From contig JAHQIW010000206.1 of the NCBI GenBank assembly GCA_019055375.1, positions 62,001-126,000 on the forward strand: 64,000 nucleotides of DNA, given 5' to 3'. The number at the start of each line of letters is the position of its first letter. Positions within the stretch are counted from its first letter, which is position 1. This document shows, in pieces, positions 1 to 13,420 of this stretch. The DNA is from Parelaphostrongylus tenuis (lineage: Eukaryota; Nematoda; Chromadorea; Rhabditida; Metastrongylidae). The notes under the pieces were generated by a model. That model saw only the letters and a program-made list of their open reading frames with translations. It ran no database searches and was not told where the DNA came from. Both the position numbers and the translations under genes were made by a program.

Positions 1-11
1 CCACATGCGCT

Positions 12-13
<2 letters not shown>

Positions 14-42
<29 letters not shown>
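14..42. repeat. (AT)n microsatellite
   Basis: Uninterrupted AT dinucleotide run close to the left edge. Confidence 0.95.
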
Positions 43-45
<3 letters not shown>

Positions 46-323
46 CGAGAAAGCAGAATATCAAAGTTCTGAGTTTATTTTGCTTCGCGATGGGATTTTA
101 CTTGAGCCCGTGGCTGTTATTTTATTGAAAAATAACAAAATATAACTAAATGAAATCTTCCACCTCAAAAATAGCTCTGCTGTAATAATGTTCCTCTTCA
201 ATGTTTGATTTCGAGCGAACAGTTAGCGAATATCTCATAGGTTGTAAAAAAAGCCACAATGTCTCCTTTAAAACGCAGTTGTACTTTTGAGCAAAGCCAT
301 TTTCCTCTCTATTTTCCTTTCAG

Positions 324-448
324 TCAATTCTTTTCTCCGAGAGTTTTCTTCTGAAGTGTTTCCAACTGTTTTATCAACAGAGCCTAAATTTGAGTCAACC
401 TTTCAGCAATTACTAGAGTTGTGTACTGTTCTTCTTCGCTATCTCTAG
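324..448 (+). CDS. Possible terminal exon of a gene entering from the left (unassigned)
   Basis: A pyrimidine-rich tract ending in CAG at 321-323 looks like a splice acceptor. After it, a frame starting with two leftover bases stays open for 40 codons to a TAG at 446-448. The translation looks protein-like and amphipathic: it begins NSFLREFSSEVF and ends LLELCTVLLRYL. I do not recognise the family. If real, this is the last coding exon of a + strand gene whose body lies outside the window. The same frame is open a little upstream of the acceptor, so a chance ORF cannot be excluded. Confidence 0.22.
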
Positions 449-823
449 TAAAGTATTTGCAAGAGTACCTCTACTTCGTTTTGGTAAGCACTCAATTTTT
501 CATGCTATCGTCGCCTGCTGGGAATGTGGAGCATCTTTGGTGCGCGTACGACATTTTATCTAGAAGCGCATCTAGAGTGAAGTAGTGCCATAATCGTCAT
601 CACCTATCAAATGAATAGTCATCCCATGATAAGTGTGACTACCTAGAAAATTTCTTCACGATGTTAGAGGGAAGAGGGAGGTGTAAAAAGATAGGAAGTG
701 GTGGATAGAGAAATTAAACAAACCATAGGCGACCACGCGACCTCCTGGGCGCAAATGAATTCGAGGAATGAGCTTCTTATTTCTACAACGCCGAACGATA
801 TCCTTTCTTTCATCGAGTGAAGT
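449..823. other. No recognisable feature
   Basis: AT-rich sequence. A donor-like GTAAGC follows TTTTG at 483, but no supported exon leads into it. Confidence 0.5.
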
Positions 824-3420
824 TTGCCAGAATTCTACAATCAAGTAGTTGGTAAGTATACGAACATAAATATGTTATCCCCTCTAACTACGGGGAAGAC
901 TGGCAAGCAACCGGTGAGTAATACCCAGCCCTCACGTTCAGAGCTCACCCTGTCATCCGAAAAGGGTATGAAAAAGCTAATGCATCTCAAAAAAGAGCCT
1001 CATTTGCCTGACCCCTAGGAGCGGCTCATACGACTAAGTCGTGAGGAGCAAGCGCGGAGATGCTGTTGAAATTTTATTCTCCAATAAGCTGCCAAAATCG
1101 ACTTGGACTGAAGTAACGATCTGTACGCATACCTATCTCTGTAGGAAATATATTAATGCAATAAGGATAAGGTTCGACGTCATCATCCTGGTTGAGATGA
1201 GAAACCACTTATTTCACGCTCTATGTGACAGCGGGGAAGAACTGTTTCTTGGAATACGCAATAGTAAATATGTCAACGGCGTTGGCGTGCTCGTCAGAAC
1301 GAGTCCGATCATGATCATCGATTCATTCAAGCACTGACATTCCGAATGGGACGATTACGGTTGAAACGATATGGATTAATCACCGGCTTAGACCACTTTC
1401 ATGAGTACTTACCAAGACCAAGCCGCGACGAAGAGGAAGTGGAAGTGTCATATATGAATCTAAAAGTTCTTCAAAGATGACCATACGCCTTATACGATTA
1501 TCATTATCTTGACGAGCACAACATAGGAATCCAGCATCTAGAATGGAACAAGCAGGCAAGTTGCTACTAACTGCGATTTATCGGAATCATGTCTGCCCCC
1601 GAAAACGTGCCGCCACTAGCATTAATGGTAAAGAATATGACCTGGTTATCCAACATTCCACCTTCGCGCTGTGCAAGCCCAAAACCTGAAATTGGCCATC
1701 AAATGTATCTCTCCAGGCACACCGAGCCATACGTCAACGTAGAGTTGCTTAAGCAGCAAGTGGTCAACAAGTCACTTTCAAGATTGCACAGCATCCCAGA
1801 AAGTCGATATTAGATTTTGAGCACAAAGAAGCAGCAGACTTGGTAGAAGCTGCAGAGACTACGAAGAGCATTTGCAAAGTTTAACAGAGCATTATCAATT
1901 ATAAAACCAAGATTGTTGCACATTGACACCCAGGCGGAACAGTTACACGTTCCGGAAAGGCAGCAAATCTTTAACTACTGCTTTTCAGATCTCTTGACTA
2001 ACCACGATTCCATGCCGCCCTATGAGACAAAAAAGATGGATTCGTCGTTCCTTCGCCTCTCGATTCCAGAATTCGACGCGCTACTCTTCGGTGAAGAAAT
2101 AAATAACACTTAGTCTGGATAGTGGTCCGAACGCTTGGAGATCTTTCGCCAGTTCTCAGTAACACACTGGCTCAGCTCTTAATTTGCTGGCTGTTGGATT
2201 GCAAGGCTCCTAGTTAATGGAAAATCAACATGACCGTGCTATTTTTACCGAAAGGTACACCTTCACAACATCGACAACTGTTGCCCACTTTGCTTGTTGT
2301 TTTTCTTCTATAAATTCTTCACTCGCGTCATCCAAAGGTTTAATTGAAGAGCGACGAACGAAGTACATCGTACAAAAGGCCTAGAATACAAAAGACCGTT
2401 CCGGCTCACTTCCATTGATTCAGTAAAAGCTGTAAACTCAGTTGGGGCAGACTCAGTCATAGAATGCCTGGACGATTAGGGCGTTTGTATACAGTAAATT
2501 AAAATTCGCCACGAGCTGTGTAGAAAAATCACATTTAATATTCCGCCATTCTGCAACGATGTTACCAGCCACGTGAAAAGAAGAGTTTGAAAAGACGATA
2601 ACATCGCCAAAAATTACTCATTGCCACTCTACAGAACGCATGCCGCGATTTGAGTAAAACAACATGGAAACAGAAATCGATGATGTCAATCAAACGATCT
2701 TTACTTCGCTAAAGACGTCGTTCTAATAACACCAGTATAGCAAGACGGTACTAATGCTGACCGATTTTGTTAGCACCTATGTAAAGATTGGTCTCCTCCT
2801 AATGAACCTAGTGGAAACGATGCTCATAAGGAACGCGTTGGTGATTATCTTTCAATGCTCCAGTTACAACTACTCAAGTGCGGAAGTCAACATTATGAAC
2901 TACCTGGCTCCAAAGGTGAGCAAGAGGAAGAGAGCGGCTTGGCGAGCGTTTGAAACATCGAGGATATAGCGAAGAGGACGAAGAACATCCGACTTGATGC
3001 CTCTTTTTCGATTCAACAAATATTTCTCTCAACGTATGCGTTTGAACGTGGGTCGCCATGATAGCAGAATAGAAAACCACTTGATGTTACTGAGGCGCAT
3101 TAGAAAGGTTGAGGCTAGGAGAATCTCGTGTCTCGCAAATGAGAGAAGAAATTCGGAAATCCGTCTTACGTGAGAAATCAAAAATAAGGGACATTGTTCG
3201 CATACTAAGCAATCAAAAATAAAGTAGGATCAGCACGTAACGTGTTCCAGCGATAATTGACTGACAAGAGCCGTCAAGGGCTTAATTAGTTGGGATGTCA
3301 AACGCACAACAGGAAGACCACCGACCTATGAAGAGCCTAGAGAAAAGATCTGATGCTCAACGACTTGCTACAACAAGGAGAAAATTGTGCCATTTCGGCA
3401 CACGGTAGAGAAAAATGATA
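824..3420 (+). pseudogene. Decayed RTE-type non-LTR retrotransposon, copy A
   Basis: Fragments of an RTE polyprotein appear in the right order on the + strand. The 5' segment (about 890-960, with GACTGGCAAGC) also occurs, inverted, in the copy at 21.6-24.7 kb. The apurinic endonuclease domain is recognisable at about 1200-1330 (EELFLGIRNS then VNGVGVLV and IDSF). The reverse-transcriptase catalytic box reads FAKD instead of FADD at 2704-2715. The following segment (2754-2969) contains KRKRAAWRAFE, typical of RTE after the palm. The C-terminal region follows at about 3130-3300 (SQMREEIR-like, then KRTTGRPPT). Stops and frameshifts occur throughout, so it cannot encode a working enzyme. Confidence 0.8.
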
Positions 3421-4020
3421 GTTTCACTAGTAGCCTGTTGAGCTGTTCAACGATGAGCGAGCACGAAGACAGGTGATGTAGGTTTGAAAGAAAAATATGA
3501 TCAATTTGTAAATTGGCGACCAAATGGAGATTACGCTAAGGTGAGACTTTTAGTGAATCCTGGAAAGGATTAAATCAGGTTTAAATGTAACCAAACATTA
3601 AGTGCTATGATATATTATTGCAGGCATTTACTAGTCATAACAAAACAGCTCAAGTGCAATTACCGTTTTCGAAGAATATGACCAGCATTTTGAACTAAAA
3701 ACAAAACCGGCAACATATTTCGGTCGGAGTATTACGGCCTGGTTTCGAATTTCATTTACTTCTTTTCTTTTCATGTCCGTGTACGATGTCAAATACAATC
3801 ATAAGAATGCTGAGATACAAGCAAAACTCGGAACCTGAAATGGCTTCGGGCCCGTAATTACCCTTCGAGAGCTCATGTTTACTTGTTATACCATCGAAAT
3901 CTCTTTACTTTCAACGATGAGTTAACACAATGGTGCTGTCACCTCATCAGTCAACTAGAATCTTTTTAAGTCCAAGTCCAAAATTCTAAAATCGTCCTGC
4001 AATAATTCTTATTGAAGTAC
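3421..4020. other. No recognisable feature
   Basis: AT-rich sequence with no long ORF, repeat or RNA-like structure that I can support. Confidence 0.5.
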
Positions 4021-4023
4021 TTA

Positions 4024-4165
4024 TATAGTAGTGCTATAATGTTGTATTTCATAACCATTGGTGCTGACTGATATGCAAAACGTGAGACCCTTGGCAGGAA
4101 TTGAGCCCACGTTTACTCAGGCCAAAGGAGCGGCTAGCACCACATCTCAGAAGCCACCACTCTGC
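4024..4165 (-). repeat. tRNA-like dispersed repeat (second tRNA-related family), degenerate
   Basis: On the - strand the order is box A-like TGGTGCTAGCCGCTCC, then a box B-like GGGCTCAATTCC. A flanking TGCTATAATGTT-type segment matches those seen beside related repeats at 10.84 and 40.27 kb. The cloverleaf is too eroded to be a tRNA gene. Confidence 0.4.
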
Positions 4166-6991
4166 CAAGATTTATATTTTCAAAAAAGGTCAAAATGTTG
4201 ATTCACTTTTTAAACTCTTCTCTGAATCTGTGGTGCTTTGCCAAACGTTGATTCAGCCAACTGGATATTTCATGTTCATTACTTATCAAACACGTCGGGA
4301 TTTCCGGTGTTGACGAAATCGCCTTCATTGTGTCAAACGATTTTCTTTGCAGATTAGAATCCAGTTGCTCTCAGAACAGCAGAAGCGCTTGCTTTTCCCT
4401 TAGATTACGTCGATATGTAGTAGCGATCTGCTATCTTTTCATTGTGTCTTATCACTTCTATTCTCAGCTATTCTTTGACGTGTTTTGACGATTCTGTCCG
4501 GTTAAAGACCTCGAATGAGAGTAACTAAGGGTTAGGAGCTCAGCTGAGACTTTGAGTTTTTGTTCTCTGTATCTCAGCATCTTTGTGATTGTACTTCACA
4601 TCTTACCCTGCCTCAAAAGACAGCCACCAAATAAAACTTAAAACGTTCTAAATACGACTTCCTGTGTTCATAATAACTGGTGGCTACATTAGTAAGTTTC
4701 ATCCCAAAGATTGATCAATAATATGTTTTGCATGCATTATATATATATATATATTAGTGAATACAAAAATAACAGTCGCATTTAATATTGTGCAAATTCC
4801 TTCTCTTTTCCTTTGCCTCAGAAAAACCACTGTCAGGTGATGCAGCTTAGGTGATTGTGACCTGATGTCCTAGAGTAATATAAATCATACGTCCTGACAC
4901 CATATTTCAGGCCTTTTATACAAAGGTAAAAAAAAATTATGGCAATTTTCTTTATTTAGTACATCTCAAGCGCTATCAATTGACGGGTACCCATACCTGT
5001 CACTGGTTCAATTATACGGAGATGTATGTACATGAATAAAGAAAACAAGGTAAAAAGATTCTATCGAACTCCAGCGGTTGTCATAGGCGGAAAGGAATGG
5101 AAATATCAATTCTTTGAAACGTTCATAAAACACAGACGATACTTGTAAGCTCACTAGTTTGAGTCCTCTTACAAACTACTTTCAGCTGCAGTTCGACTTT
5201 CATCAGGTTGATGAAATAGAAATTTTGCTTTCGAAATAGTTTAAGGACATCTTCCAACTACCACAAGGTTTAATCAGGTATGCAGTTAGTGATATCTGCC
5301 TATGTCAACTTTCATTGAAGGTAAATTTATAGCTTATCGCATTAAAAATCGTCTTTGAACTTTTTCAGTGCGAAAAAGCACTTTGTTATCTACTAAAACC
5401 GGTTGTAATGTTGAGGGAAACTAAATCAATCGTCTAAGTGAAACGGGCTCATTTAATTCTCCATTCATCTCTCTTCTTAACTCTCCATAAATCATTATCA
5501 TTCGCCGAGGTTGTTAAGTCTGCTCTAAACGTTAGAACAACAAGTTTTTCTTATCTCTGGGAAATTTTGACCTCTCATTTCGTCTTCAAAGGGTTATTCG
5601 GCTATTCAAAATAATCGCTACCGTGAGGAATTTTGTCCGTAAGGCATTTTATTGCCTACTACTATTGCCGACTCAACACGCCTTGTGACTGTCACCGTTG
5701 TATGATGTTCTGCATGGCTTCCCCGACTTTAAAAATCGCCTTTTATGTTAACAATTTTTTTCATGTCTCTAGAGCAAAAAGTGAATGGGATATCAATCAT
5801 TAGGTCGCTGACATTCCTTTTTCGCCGCTTGACACTCTTTTACATCCAAATGTCAACCCCGCTCTCTCCTCAGTTATCCTTAGTAATCTTTAATACTCAA
5901 AAATTACTTACCAAATCTGATTTTTGGGTACACAAGTGCACACAGCGGCATCTGTGTTTATTGGTTGTCAATGTAGATTGGAACATTGGCTTTTTGCTTT
6001 CACGTGTGTGATATGGTATGATCATCTCGGTACCATCTCACATTGTCTGTTACGTGTCGACCAATGCTATATTTCAATAAAGTTATAAAGCTTTCGACTT
6101 TATTAACTTTACATCGAAGCAAGTTATTTTACGAATTTAAGGTGGCAACTACGGAGCCGGATTGCTCTTTAGGATATGTTCTCAATGTGCTTATAAACTC
6201 TGCGAACCCTTCATTTCTATTCAATCTCTGGGCTGAAATTCGTATTCGCTTATATTTTCCAGCTTCAGTACCCAATGTTGGACCACTCGCAAATTCTGGT
6301 TCTACTGCATGTTTGATAGAACTTTAGAAAAGCGTCCGTTTCTCTTCAGTATGACCTTTTTTGATGCTTAGCTAAAACGGTTCAAATTACTAGTGCTTGA
6401 CTGCATGATTTGAATAACATTAGCGAAAGAGTTATGGTAGCTAACGGCACTTACTCCCATCTTATCCAAATTTTTTTTATAAAGGTCTTAAGACTGGCTT
6501 TAAGTAATTTTTACAAGATCATTTTGTCATACGCTTTTTGCGCCAATGACTATGTCGTAGTATATTCCCCTCGAGTCGACTCAACGAAGGCAGTTCTTAA
6601 GATTTACATCTATTGATTATTAATGCCGAGGATCATGGAAGTCGGTCTTATAAGTTGCTAATATTATTTTATTAACGGAATCTTATAAGTTGTCAATACT
6701 TTGAAAGTCGCCGCGCACCATGTCTGCACCTGAAGCAATGGAGTTGATAATCAATTGGAAAACAATAAATTTACAAGAAAATGGGTCAAAGCTGACCTTG
6801 TCTATTGAAGACTTCTCATTACGTTTTCAAGTCACAGAAATTTTGACATAATGGGCACGAACATGATGATCAAATTACCCATGGTAACTAACAATTATGG
6901 AGGTCTCACTTTCATAGCTTAATGTGGAAGTCTCTCAATAGACGTGATGAATAAGACCACAACGCGGTGAATTGACCATTTTACCTAGCCA
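4166..6991. other. Mostly featureless; short unassigned ORFs
   Basis: An (AT)8-type run lies at 4739-4755. A candidate acceptor at about 4353 is followed by short open frames and an AATAAA at about 4630, which might be a 3' gene end but is not distinctive. Three + strand ORFs of 68-94 codons (5745-6011, 6043-6327, 6410-6616) show no motif, paralogue or splice support and are probably chance ORFs. Confidence 0.4.
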
Positions 6992-8960
6992 TTGTCGCTT
7001 TTCCTTGAAACTTTTACCGAATCATATCACAATATCATTTCGCATGATTTCCTATATGTGGAGAAGACAGAAGAGAAGACGAAAAGCGTAAAGTTTAAGG
7101 AACGCCATCACAAGACCACTATAAAATGTAAATATTGCATCAGTGCTAAGAAAGCCGTGGGTGCGAAAGCTACTCGAAGCAAATTGTTTCCAATAAAACT
7201 CAAGATAGTACATTAACGCGAAGTCGTAGGCAACTGCTAACTCACATTTGAATCCACGATGCTTTGCAAAAAAGACTATCAACGATGACCTTGAGGAGGG
7301 TAGAGTAGCTTCAATGCGTAATGCTTCAAATAGTAGAAGAATGTTCACAGGCACTTCACCAATGACTGGACACAAATCATCGCACTGCGACGTACAAGCT
7401 TAGCAGTTATGTGCTACAGAAAGACAAGGAAGAACTATATTCTTGGCTCTACTCCATTATCTCGGACAGCCGCGTCTCTCTGCCGTCTATGAAATCAAGG
7501 AAAAAGGACATGTCGTTGCATCTATTCTTTCTACCAAAATTCGACATGTTGATTAATCTATGAGGAATAGAAGAGAGCCTTACCACGGTAGGACAAGATC
7601 TAAACATCTAAACCATCGTTCGCCAGTTCTTATCGACACATTGTCTCGCCTTCACACGTCACCTGTCGAAACGCAATATTTCTGTGTAGTAGAAGACCAG
7701 AAAGACCGTATCATTGTTGGAAAAGAAGGCTTCCACGATATCGTCAACTATCACCCAATCTACCTGCTATTTGTCGTTGAACAACATTTCAATCAAAACA
7801 TCTACGCAGGATCAACAGAGTAGTGAACAGAAGGACAACGAAGTCAGGAAATAAGATAGTCAGAATAATTCACTATATTGATCACATTCATAAGATAACG
7901 AGTTATTTCAGGGTTGACAGAGTGTACAAGACCATCTTGTCTTATTTTCATGATCTCAGCAAGAACTTGCAACTCATCTGAGCTAAAAGAGGTGATGGAA
8001 CACTTAGTTAGACAGAACTTCACTATCCAGTACATGAGGTCACTTTATGAGTTATACAAAAATATAACCATTGGAATATCATTAGTTTACAACGGCTATC
8101 ACATCAGTGTAAAAGGGGATCAGGTCAGACAGTAGCATCATGTCAAAATTATTTACTGTTACTCTCTAGAGTGCCATGCGAACATTGGAGTGAGACATTC
8201 TGAGAGCGAAAATCAACAGCCGGTAATTACTCCATGTTCGCTTCTCTGATCACATCGTTTGTGTAAAACCAGTTATGAGCTAATTGGAGTGAGTGTTGGC
8301 TAGCTTTGACAACACATCTGAAAAGGTTCATTATCGACTGACTTTCACAAAAACGATATTCATGAGGAGCAAATCAATTTCGTAGGCTCCATTTACACTC
8401 AACAGGGTGAATATCTGCGATGACTACATCTACCACCTATCTATTACAAGCAGTCAGCATGATGAGCGACTGAACTTCAAGGCCGAACAGGAGGAAGCGA
8501 ACGACTTAGGGAGCTTTAAAAGCATCAAGGTTGCAGTGAAGAAAACGAAGAACTGTTGATAGCGTGTTTGCTCCACGACTCTCTCCAACTTAGCGTATGG
8601 GTTAAAAATCTGACCTCTACGTGGCCAGGATAAGCAGTCATCCAATTTTATCGAACGAAGAGTCGAAAGATTATTCTAGGTATGTACCGTATCTTGCAAA
8701 TGAGAGCGAGGAACTGAAGATCAGACCTGGTTAGGATTGAATTTGTAGGCACTCTTTGCGTATACATTATATGGAAGACCAGCTGAGTCGGTCATGGAAT
8801 GCGTTTTAATGGCAACCGATGGACAAGAGCTATTTTCAACTGAACTTCTCGTGATGTCAAACACAAAGCAGAAGACCACCTACTCAGTGCTCTAAGTTTT
8901 TCATAAGTACGGGTTGCTGTCTATTGTATGTCAGCAAGCATATTCGAGAGCACAAATCCG
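6992..8960 (+). pseudogene. Decayed RTE-type retrotransposon, copy B
   Basis: The copy starts within the endonuclease/reverse-transcriptase linker: residues from about 7075 read KSVKFKERHHKTTIK, matching the conserved basic linker. At 7560-7790 come KHLNHRSPVLIDTLSRL and HDIVNYHPIYLLFVVE, clear reverse-transcriptase fingers motifs. At about 7990-8130 the frame reads IQYMRSLYELYKN and later VKGDQVRQ, the palm region before the catalytic loop. C-terminal RTE sequence continues to about 8900. In-frame stops show it is dead. The endonuclease is mostly missing, so the copy is 5'-truncated, as is common for non-LTR elements. Confidence 0.8.
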
Positions 8961-10839
8961 TGGCCACTTCTTCATGTGGTCATTTTTTGGAAATGCCTTT
9001 TTATCTCAGCTCAACGAAGAGAAAACATTTGTGTTCACACACGCACTTTCCTTGCACGGTTTTCGTGTAAGCTATCAGTAACTACTCGATAGCGTAAAAT
9101 TCAGCAATTTCAACGTTGTTCTTATTTTCTGGAAAGAGCGTTTAACTGCAGTGTAGCAGGAAAAATAAGACTGAGTTTCACACATTTGGCGCGCTTGTCT
9201 ACCGGCTAATCTACGGTCGGGTGCGTGATCGCCGAAGATTCGACACGGTAGCCCACTATCGATCGATTGCGATACGCCACTGAGTCAAATGTAAAGTGCG
9301 ACTCTTGCCATTCGATCAAAAATTTTATCTTGATTTGAAAAAGACTCTGAATAAGACTTATGACTCTGGTACTACGAAATTTTCTCTGCACGTTCCTGTG
9401 CTTTTCGCATTTCCAGAGAAGAACAGCGAAATTGCACGGTCGATCTCAAATATAATTTTATTTTAAATTTTGCAGCGTGATAAGAGGTATTCTTATCAGT
9501 GCATCTAACAAGATTCGAGTTTTCAAATGATTGTTCACACTCTTTTGAAAAGTTCCTATCCAACTAAAGGGGTCAAATCTTCATTTGTCGCCGTGTAATG
9601 AACACGAACCCAAGTGCTTCAGAAGAGAGATAAAATGCCTAAAAAGTTCCGGGAAAGAGGAATTTACTGCGCAATCCTCGCACTCTATCGGAGTGACTCA
9701 ACGATCAGGGCACAACAGATGATATAGGTAATGAGAAGAAACGTTCTCTATGATGAAACAAAGTCAGATCTTTGTGCAACGAAGACAGCAATAAGCACCA
9801 TCACGGAATCATACCACTATGAAATGTGAAAGATGTTCGTTTAGAAGTGATATTATGAAAAAATTGATGGTGAAATTGATTCTAAAATATCAAATCATGG
9901 TGGTTACTGGTTGCTTAAATGATGTATTAGTATTACCAAAGTCATGTTGGACAAAGTAACTCTTCTCCTTTTGGTTTCATGCCCGATATGTGATCTTTGA
10001 ACCGGTGAAGTGGAAGAAATATATTTTATGGGCTCTAAAAACCGCTTTTCTTACGTAGAGAAGATTTTATCGATTTGAAGGCTTACATTACAAAAATCGA
10101 ATTCATAATAAGCTGATATATATGATTATAAAATCTAAAGGTGCCATTCTTTCTAATTTTCCAGACTCTCAAAAGGTGATGTCGCCGATAAGAATCGAAG
10201 GGTAAGAATTACGAATAGTCAGAGGTACCTCGAACATTGTTGAGTCTATGCACGATTATGGAGTGATTAGTGTATTTCTCCATAATTGCTTCTATAACGT
10301 CTCAAACAATTTCATAAAGATTTTTCTTCGCCGAATTCGAAAGCTTTGCATACAAATTAACTAGTTGGGCAAGCAGGATTACGTCGCAGTGTTGTGGATA
10401 ATGAAGTCAATCTATTAAAACAGGAAGGGCATATGCACTGGCTTTATTTGTCAAGCCTCCTTGTTTCAGACGACAATGAAACACAGGCAATATCCAGGCT
10501 GCATGATAAAGCGACTAAATGCATAGGCCAGCGAACAGATCGCTCTTATTTGATAACATGATCGCAGATAAAAGCTATTGTTCTATAGGAAATAATTCAT
10601 TACTATTAGTTAATTGCGATTCTACGGTGGCAAAAAGTAAGTGAAAATGGATTGGAACACTAAATAGGTAAATAAATTGGGCTCCCACGCCTGCATTTTA
10701 ACGATTCGACCATATTCTGTCATACATTGACTGCTCGAAGCATGTTTTCCAAAATGAAACAGGTACCATCATTTGTTCTTGAGAATGCAATAGTGATCAT
10801 AACCAACTAGAATTTTTCATATTTAGCCGCTTTTAGCAA
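8961..10839. other. Low-feature region with a possible DNA-binding-domain relic
   Basis: From ATG at about 9635 the + frame reads MPKKFRERGIYCAILALYRS before an early stop; this faintly resembles the N-terminal helix-turn-helix of Tc1/mariner-type transposases. At 10165-10201 a 37-bp segment is flanked by TTTTCCAG and GGTAAGAA, a possible micro-exon with no partner exon. No gene is supported. Confidence 0.25.
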
Positions 10840-11095
10840 TGCTATAATGTTAGAAATATATCGACAGTATTCTGTGATATGCAAGGCTTTCGACGTTAGA
10901 CGGATTCTGACTCGTATCTCGCCTTTTTCGGGAGCGCGTGCTAACCACTGCACTACTGACGCTCTTATTCTGCTGTCACTCTGCAACACAATACATCGAT
11001 GTGGCAGCAACTAACCGTCAACGGCTTAGTGTGGCAAGCCTATATGGCATGGAAATCAGCCACGCTGACAGATATTGGATAAACGTATAATCAAC
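10840..11095 (-). repeat. tRNA-like dispersed repeat with conserved 5' and 3' flanks
   Basis: Residues 10892-10962 on the - strand form a 71-nt tRNA-like unit. It has a 5' arm GCGTCAG, box A-like TAGTGCAGTGGTTAGCACG and a degraded box B. Outside the tRNA-like part, GCTAAAAGCGGC... (10830-10860) and a segment around GGTTAGTTGCTGCC to ATCCAATATCTGTCAGC (11000-11085) recur near 32.9, 40.2 and 44.6 kb. This is therefore a dispersed SINE-like family and not a functional tRNA gene. Confidence 0.6.
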
Positions 11096-11275
11096 TAGAA
11101 TTCTTTCTATTTCGCCGTTTTTAGCAGTGATGTGATGTTACAAATGTAGATTTATTAATTTTGGCCGTACACGAAACTCTGAACGTCAGATGGGATTCGA
11201 ACCCGTATTTCACCCTTTCTATGGCGTGTGCTATCTGTAGATCAGTAATTCCCATCTGACGTTCGAGGTGATCAT
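11096..11275. repeat. Second, partial copy of the tRNA-like repeat family
   Basis: Starts with the same GCCGTTTTTAGCAGTG flank as the preceding repeat. It contains GGGATTCGAACCCGTAT (box B complement) at about 11190-11206. ACGTCAGATGGGA and TCCCATCTGACGT form inverted ends around the tRNA-like centre (about 11186-11199 and 11249-11262). Confidence 0.5.
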
Positions 11276-13119
11276 AACCATTTTCGGTGCAGAATTATTT
11301 ATGTAGATTCAGTTTTCGTTTTATGTGACCAGTGGTAATCGTCTTACTGTACAGTAGAGGCACGTAAACGCTATCTCACTCCAATAGTCTTATTCGGTCG
11401 AGACCCTTTTATCGCCCTTTTTCACCTTCCCATTACTCCTAAATATTAACCAGTTGCTGAGTAATAAACTTTCGCTTGTCTACGATCCTTCAGGCAATTT
11501 CGCAAGGGTAGTTTCATTTATGCTCTTCGGATAGTTGTTGTCAATTAATGATACACCCAATCGACTTTCCCAGCCTCGAACACTCACTTCTGTTATAAAT
11601 CTCTGCAACTAACTCTGCAGTGAGCGCTCGATAGCCGTTCTCGCGATTTTCCAGTTACATCCGCTTTTCACGTTTGAGTTTGGGCTCATAAAAGAAAAAG
11701 GATTCGGTTTCAGGATTTGACACCGTAGAACAATGTGGACGGCATAGTGCTTGTAGGTACGGTTATTATGAAACTTGAAAACCACCTTTTCACCCTCTTT
11801 AGTTTTTTGAGCGCATTTTGCGAGCCGAACAAGAGCACGACGATCTAAAGAAACTAACATGGTGAACCCTCACTGATTTGTGCTTATTGAACATTTTTCT
11901 AATTAGCTAATTAATTCAGATAAGTGACTGCCTAATTAAAAAGCGATGTGCTGGTTTAATCTCCTCCTCCCTCACACTATCTTGCAATCAATCAAATGGA
12001 AGGCCCTAGGTACGTCTCAGTTCCACCTCACCTCGGCTGCCTTCGCGAATGCACGAGAATCGTCTCGTCCAGCAAATAACTACATTCGTTTAGAAAGCAA
12101 AATCCTTGAGTAGCAGCCGCAACAATACGTGAAATAATGAAGTCTTTGTGGTCTTTGGTTTTTGGTTCGGGTTTGAAGGCCTTTGTGGAGGATAAATTCG
12201 AGGATACGACTTGAACGCAATTACTGCGATCCGCACAATAAATTATGATAACGGCTCATATAAAATAAAATAAACGTAAGGGTATTCAGAGTTTTCATGC
12301 CACGCTGTGGTTGGGTGGGACCTTAAGTGTGAAGGAATTATGTCAATAATGGTCCTGAAGTCGTGATAAACTAGGTGCCAAGAAATGTTGCATTTCTAGT
12401 GCACTAGAACAGTATGGATTCTAAAATTGAAAAGTAAAGGTATGCGGCGAATTGCGGAAAAAATGAGTAAGGTTTGAAAGTCGCATTGAGCTCAATGTAA
12501 GCAGACACTCATTCTATAATTTTTTTACATCTTTCAAAAGAAAAGAGACCACCGTTTCCGCATCAAGATACTGGATTTGGCAAATACTTCGAGAACTTCG
12601 AAGTCAGCAAAAAAGAATAACTTCAGGAAAGTTTTTGGAGATTTTGGTCTTAGTTAACAAATTATTGTGCTCTTACGAGCTGTAGTCAAGGTATTGATGC
12701 GAAGTCCTTGAGAAGTTTTTGAAATGACTTACTTTGCAGCGTGTGCAGCAGGTTTCAACACTTAGCCCTTTTCAATCACTTGTCATCAGCGATTAGATTG
12801 CCCCATAATCTCATTCGCATCTCGGGACTTTTGTTAATTCGGTCATGGTTTTTCTTTGAGAAATTGTTCAGTCAACATCGCGACCAACTTTGTATTTATG
12901 ATCATTACTTTGCGGGGCCCATTCCACTCAGATGGCGAGCGATGATGCACTCACAACATTCTCCAACATGCCCCAGCCTTTTGGCAATAGCTCGATTTCA
13001 AATAGAAAAAATACTGAATAAAGCAATAGTGTGAGACAAATTAAGGTAAAAGTTGTGGAACAGACGAACTTATTGAAAAACATCCATCATAACAACTGTT
13101 TATATTCCTCGCTATATAG
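11276..13119. other. Unassigned ORFs, otherwise featureless
   Basis: A - strand ORF of 83 codons (11609-11860) starts with ATG and reads MLVSLDRRALVRLAKCAQ, with no family I recognise. A + strand ORF of 97 codons (12741-13034) also lacks motifs. Neither has convincing splice or repeat context. Confidence 0.3.
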
Positions 13120-13120
13120 A

Positions 13121-13420
13121 TCCAATATACTTTGTGAGATTGTTCAAAGTCTTTCGAATTTGGTTCGTCAGTGCCATACGTTTCGGCGGTATCGCTCCAC
13201 TTCATCAGTGCCACACGCCACACACTGAACCCTGCTTTATAGCAGGGATAGGGAGACGTTATGGTGACAGCACGTGTTATGGTGTTATCTCTGCTCCCTG
13301 TTATAAAATAGGGCTCAGTGTGGGACGTTTGGCACTGGTGAAGCGGGCGATACTGCCGAAACGAACGTATGCCACTGACCTACCAACCTCAGAAGGTATT
13401 CAACATTCTTGTAGACCCAT
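13121..13420. repeat. Foldback (long inverted repeat) element, family A copy 1
   Basis: The two halves, about 13121-13265 and 13270-13420, are reverse complements over nearly their full length. Recognisable pairs are TCAGTGCCATACG / ...TATGCCACTGA and CGGCGGTATCGC / GCGATACTGCCG. The element would fold into a hairpin of about 140 bp with almost no loop. Related copies lie at 45.15 and 51.76 kb. Confidence 0.75.

Noticed and set aside
5745..6616. Three consecutive + strand ORFs that might be exons of one gene
   Set aside because: No acceptor/donor pairs in matching phase and no recognisable domain.
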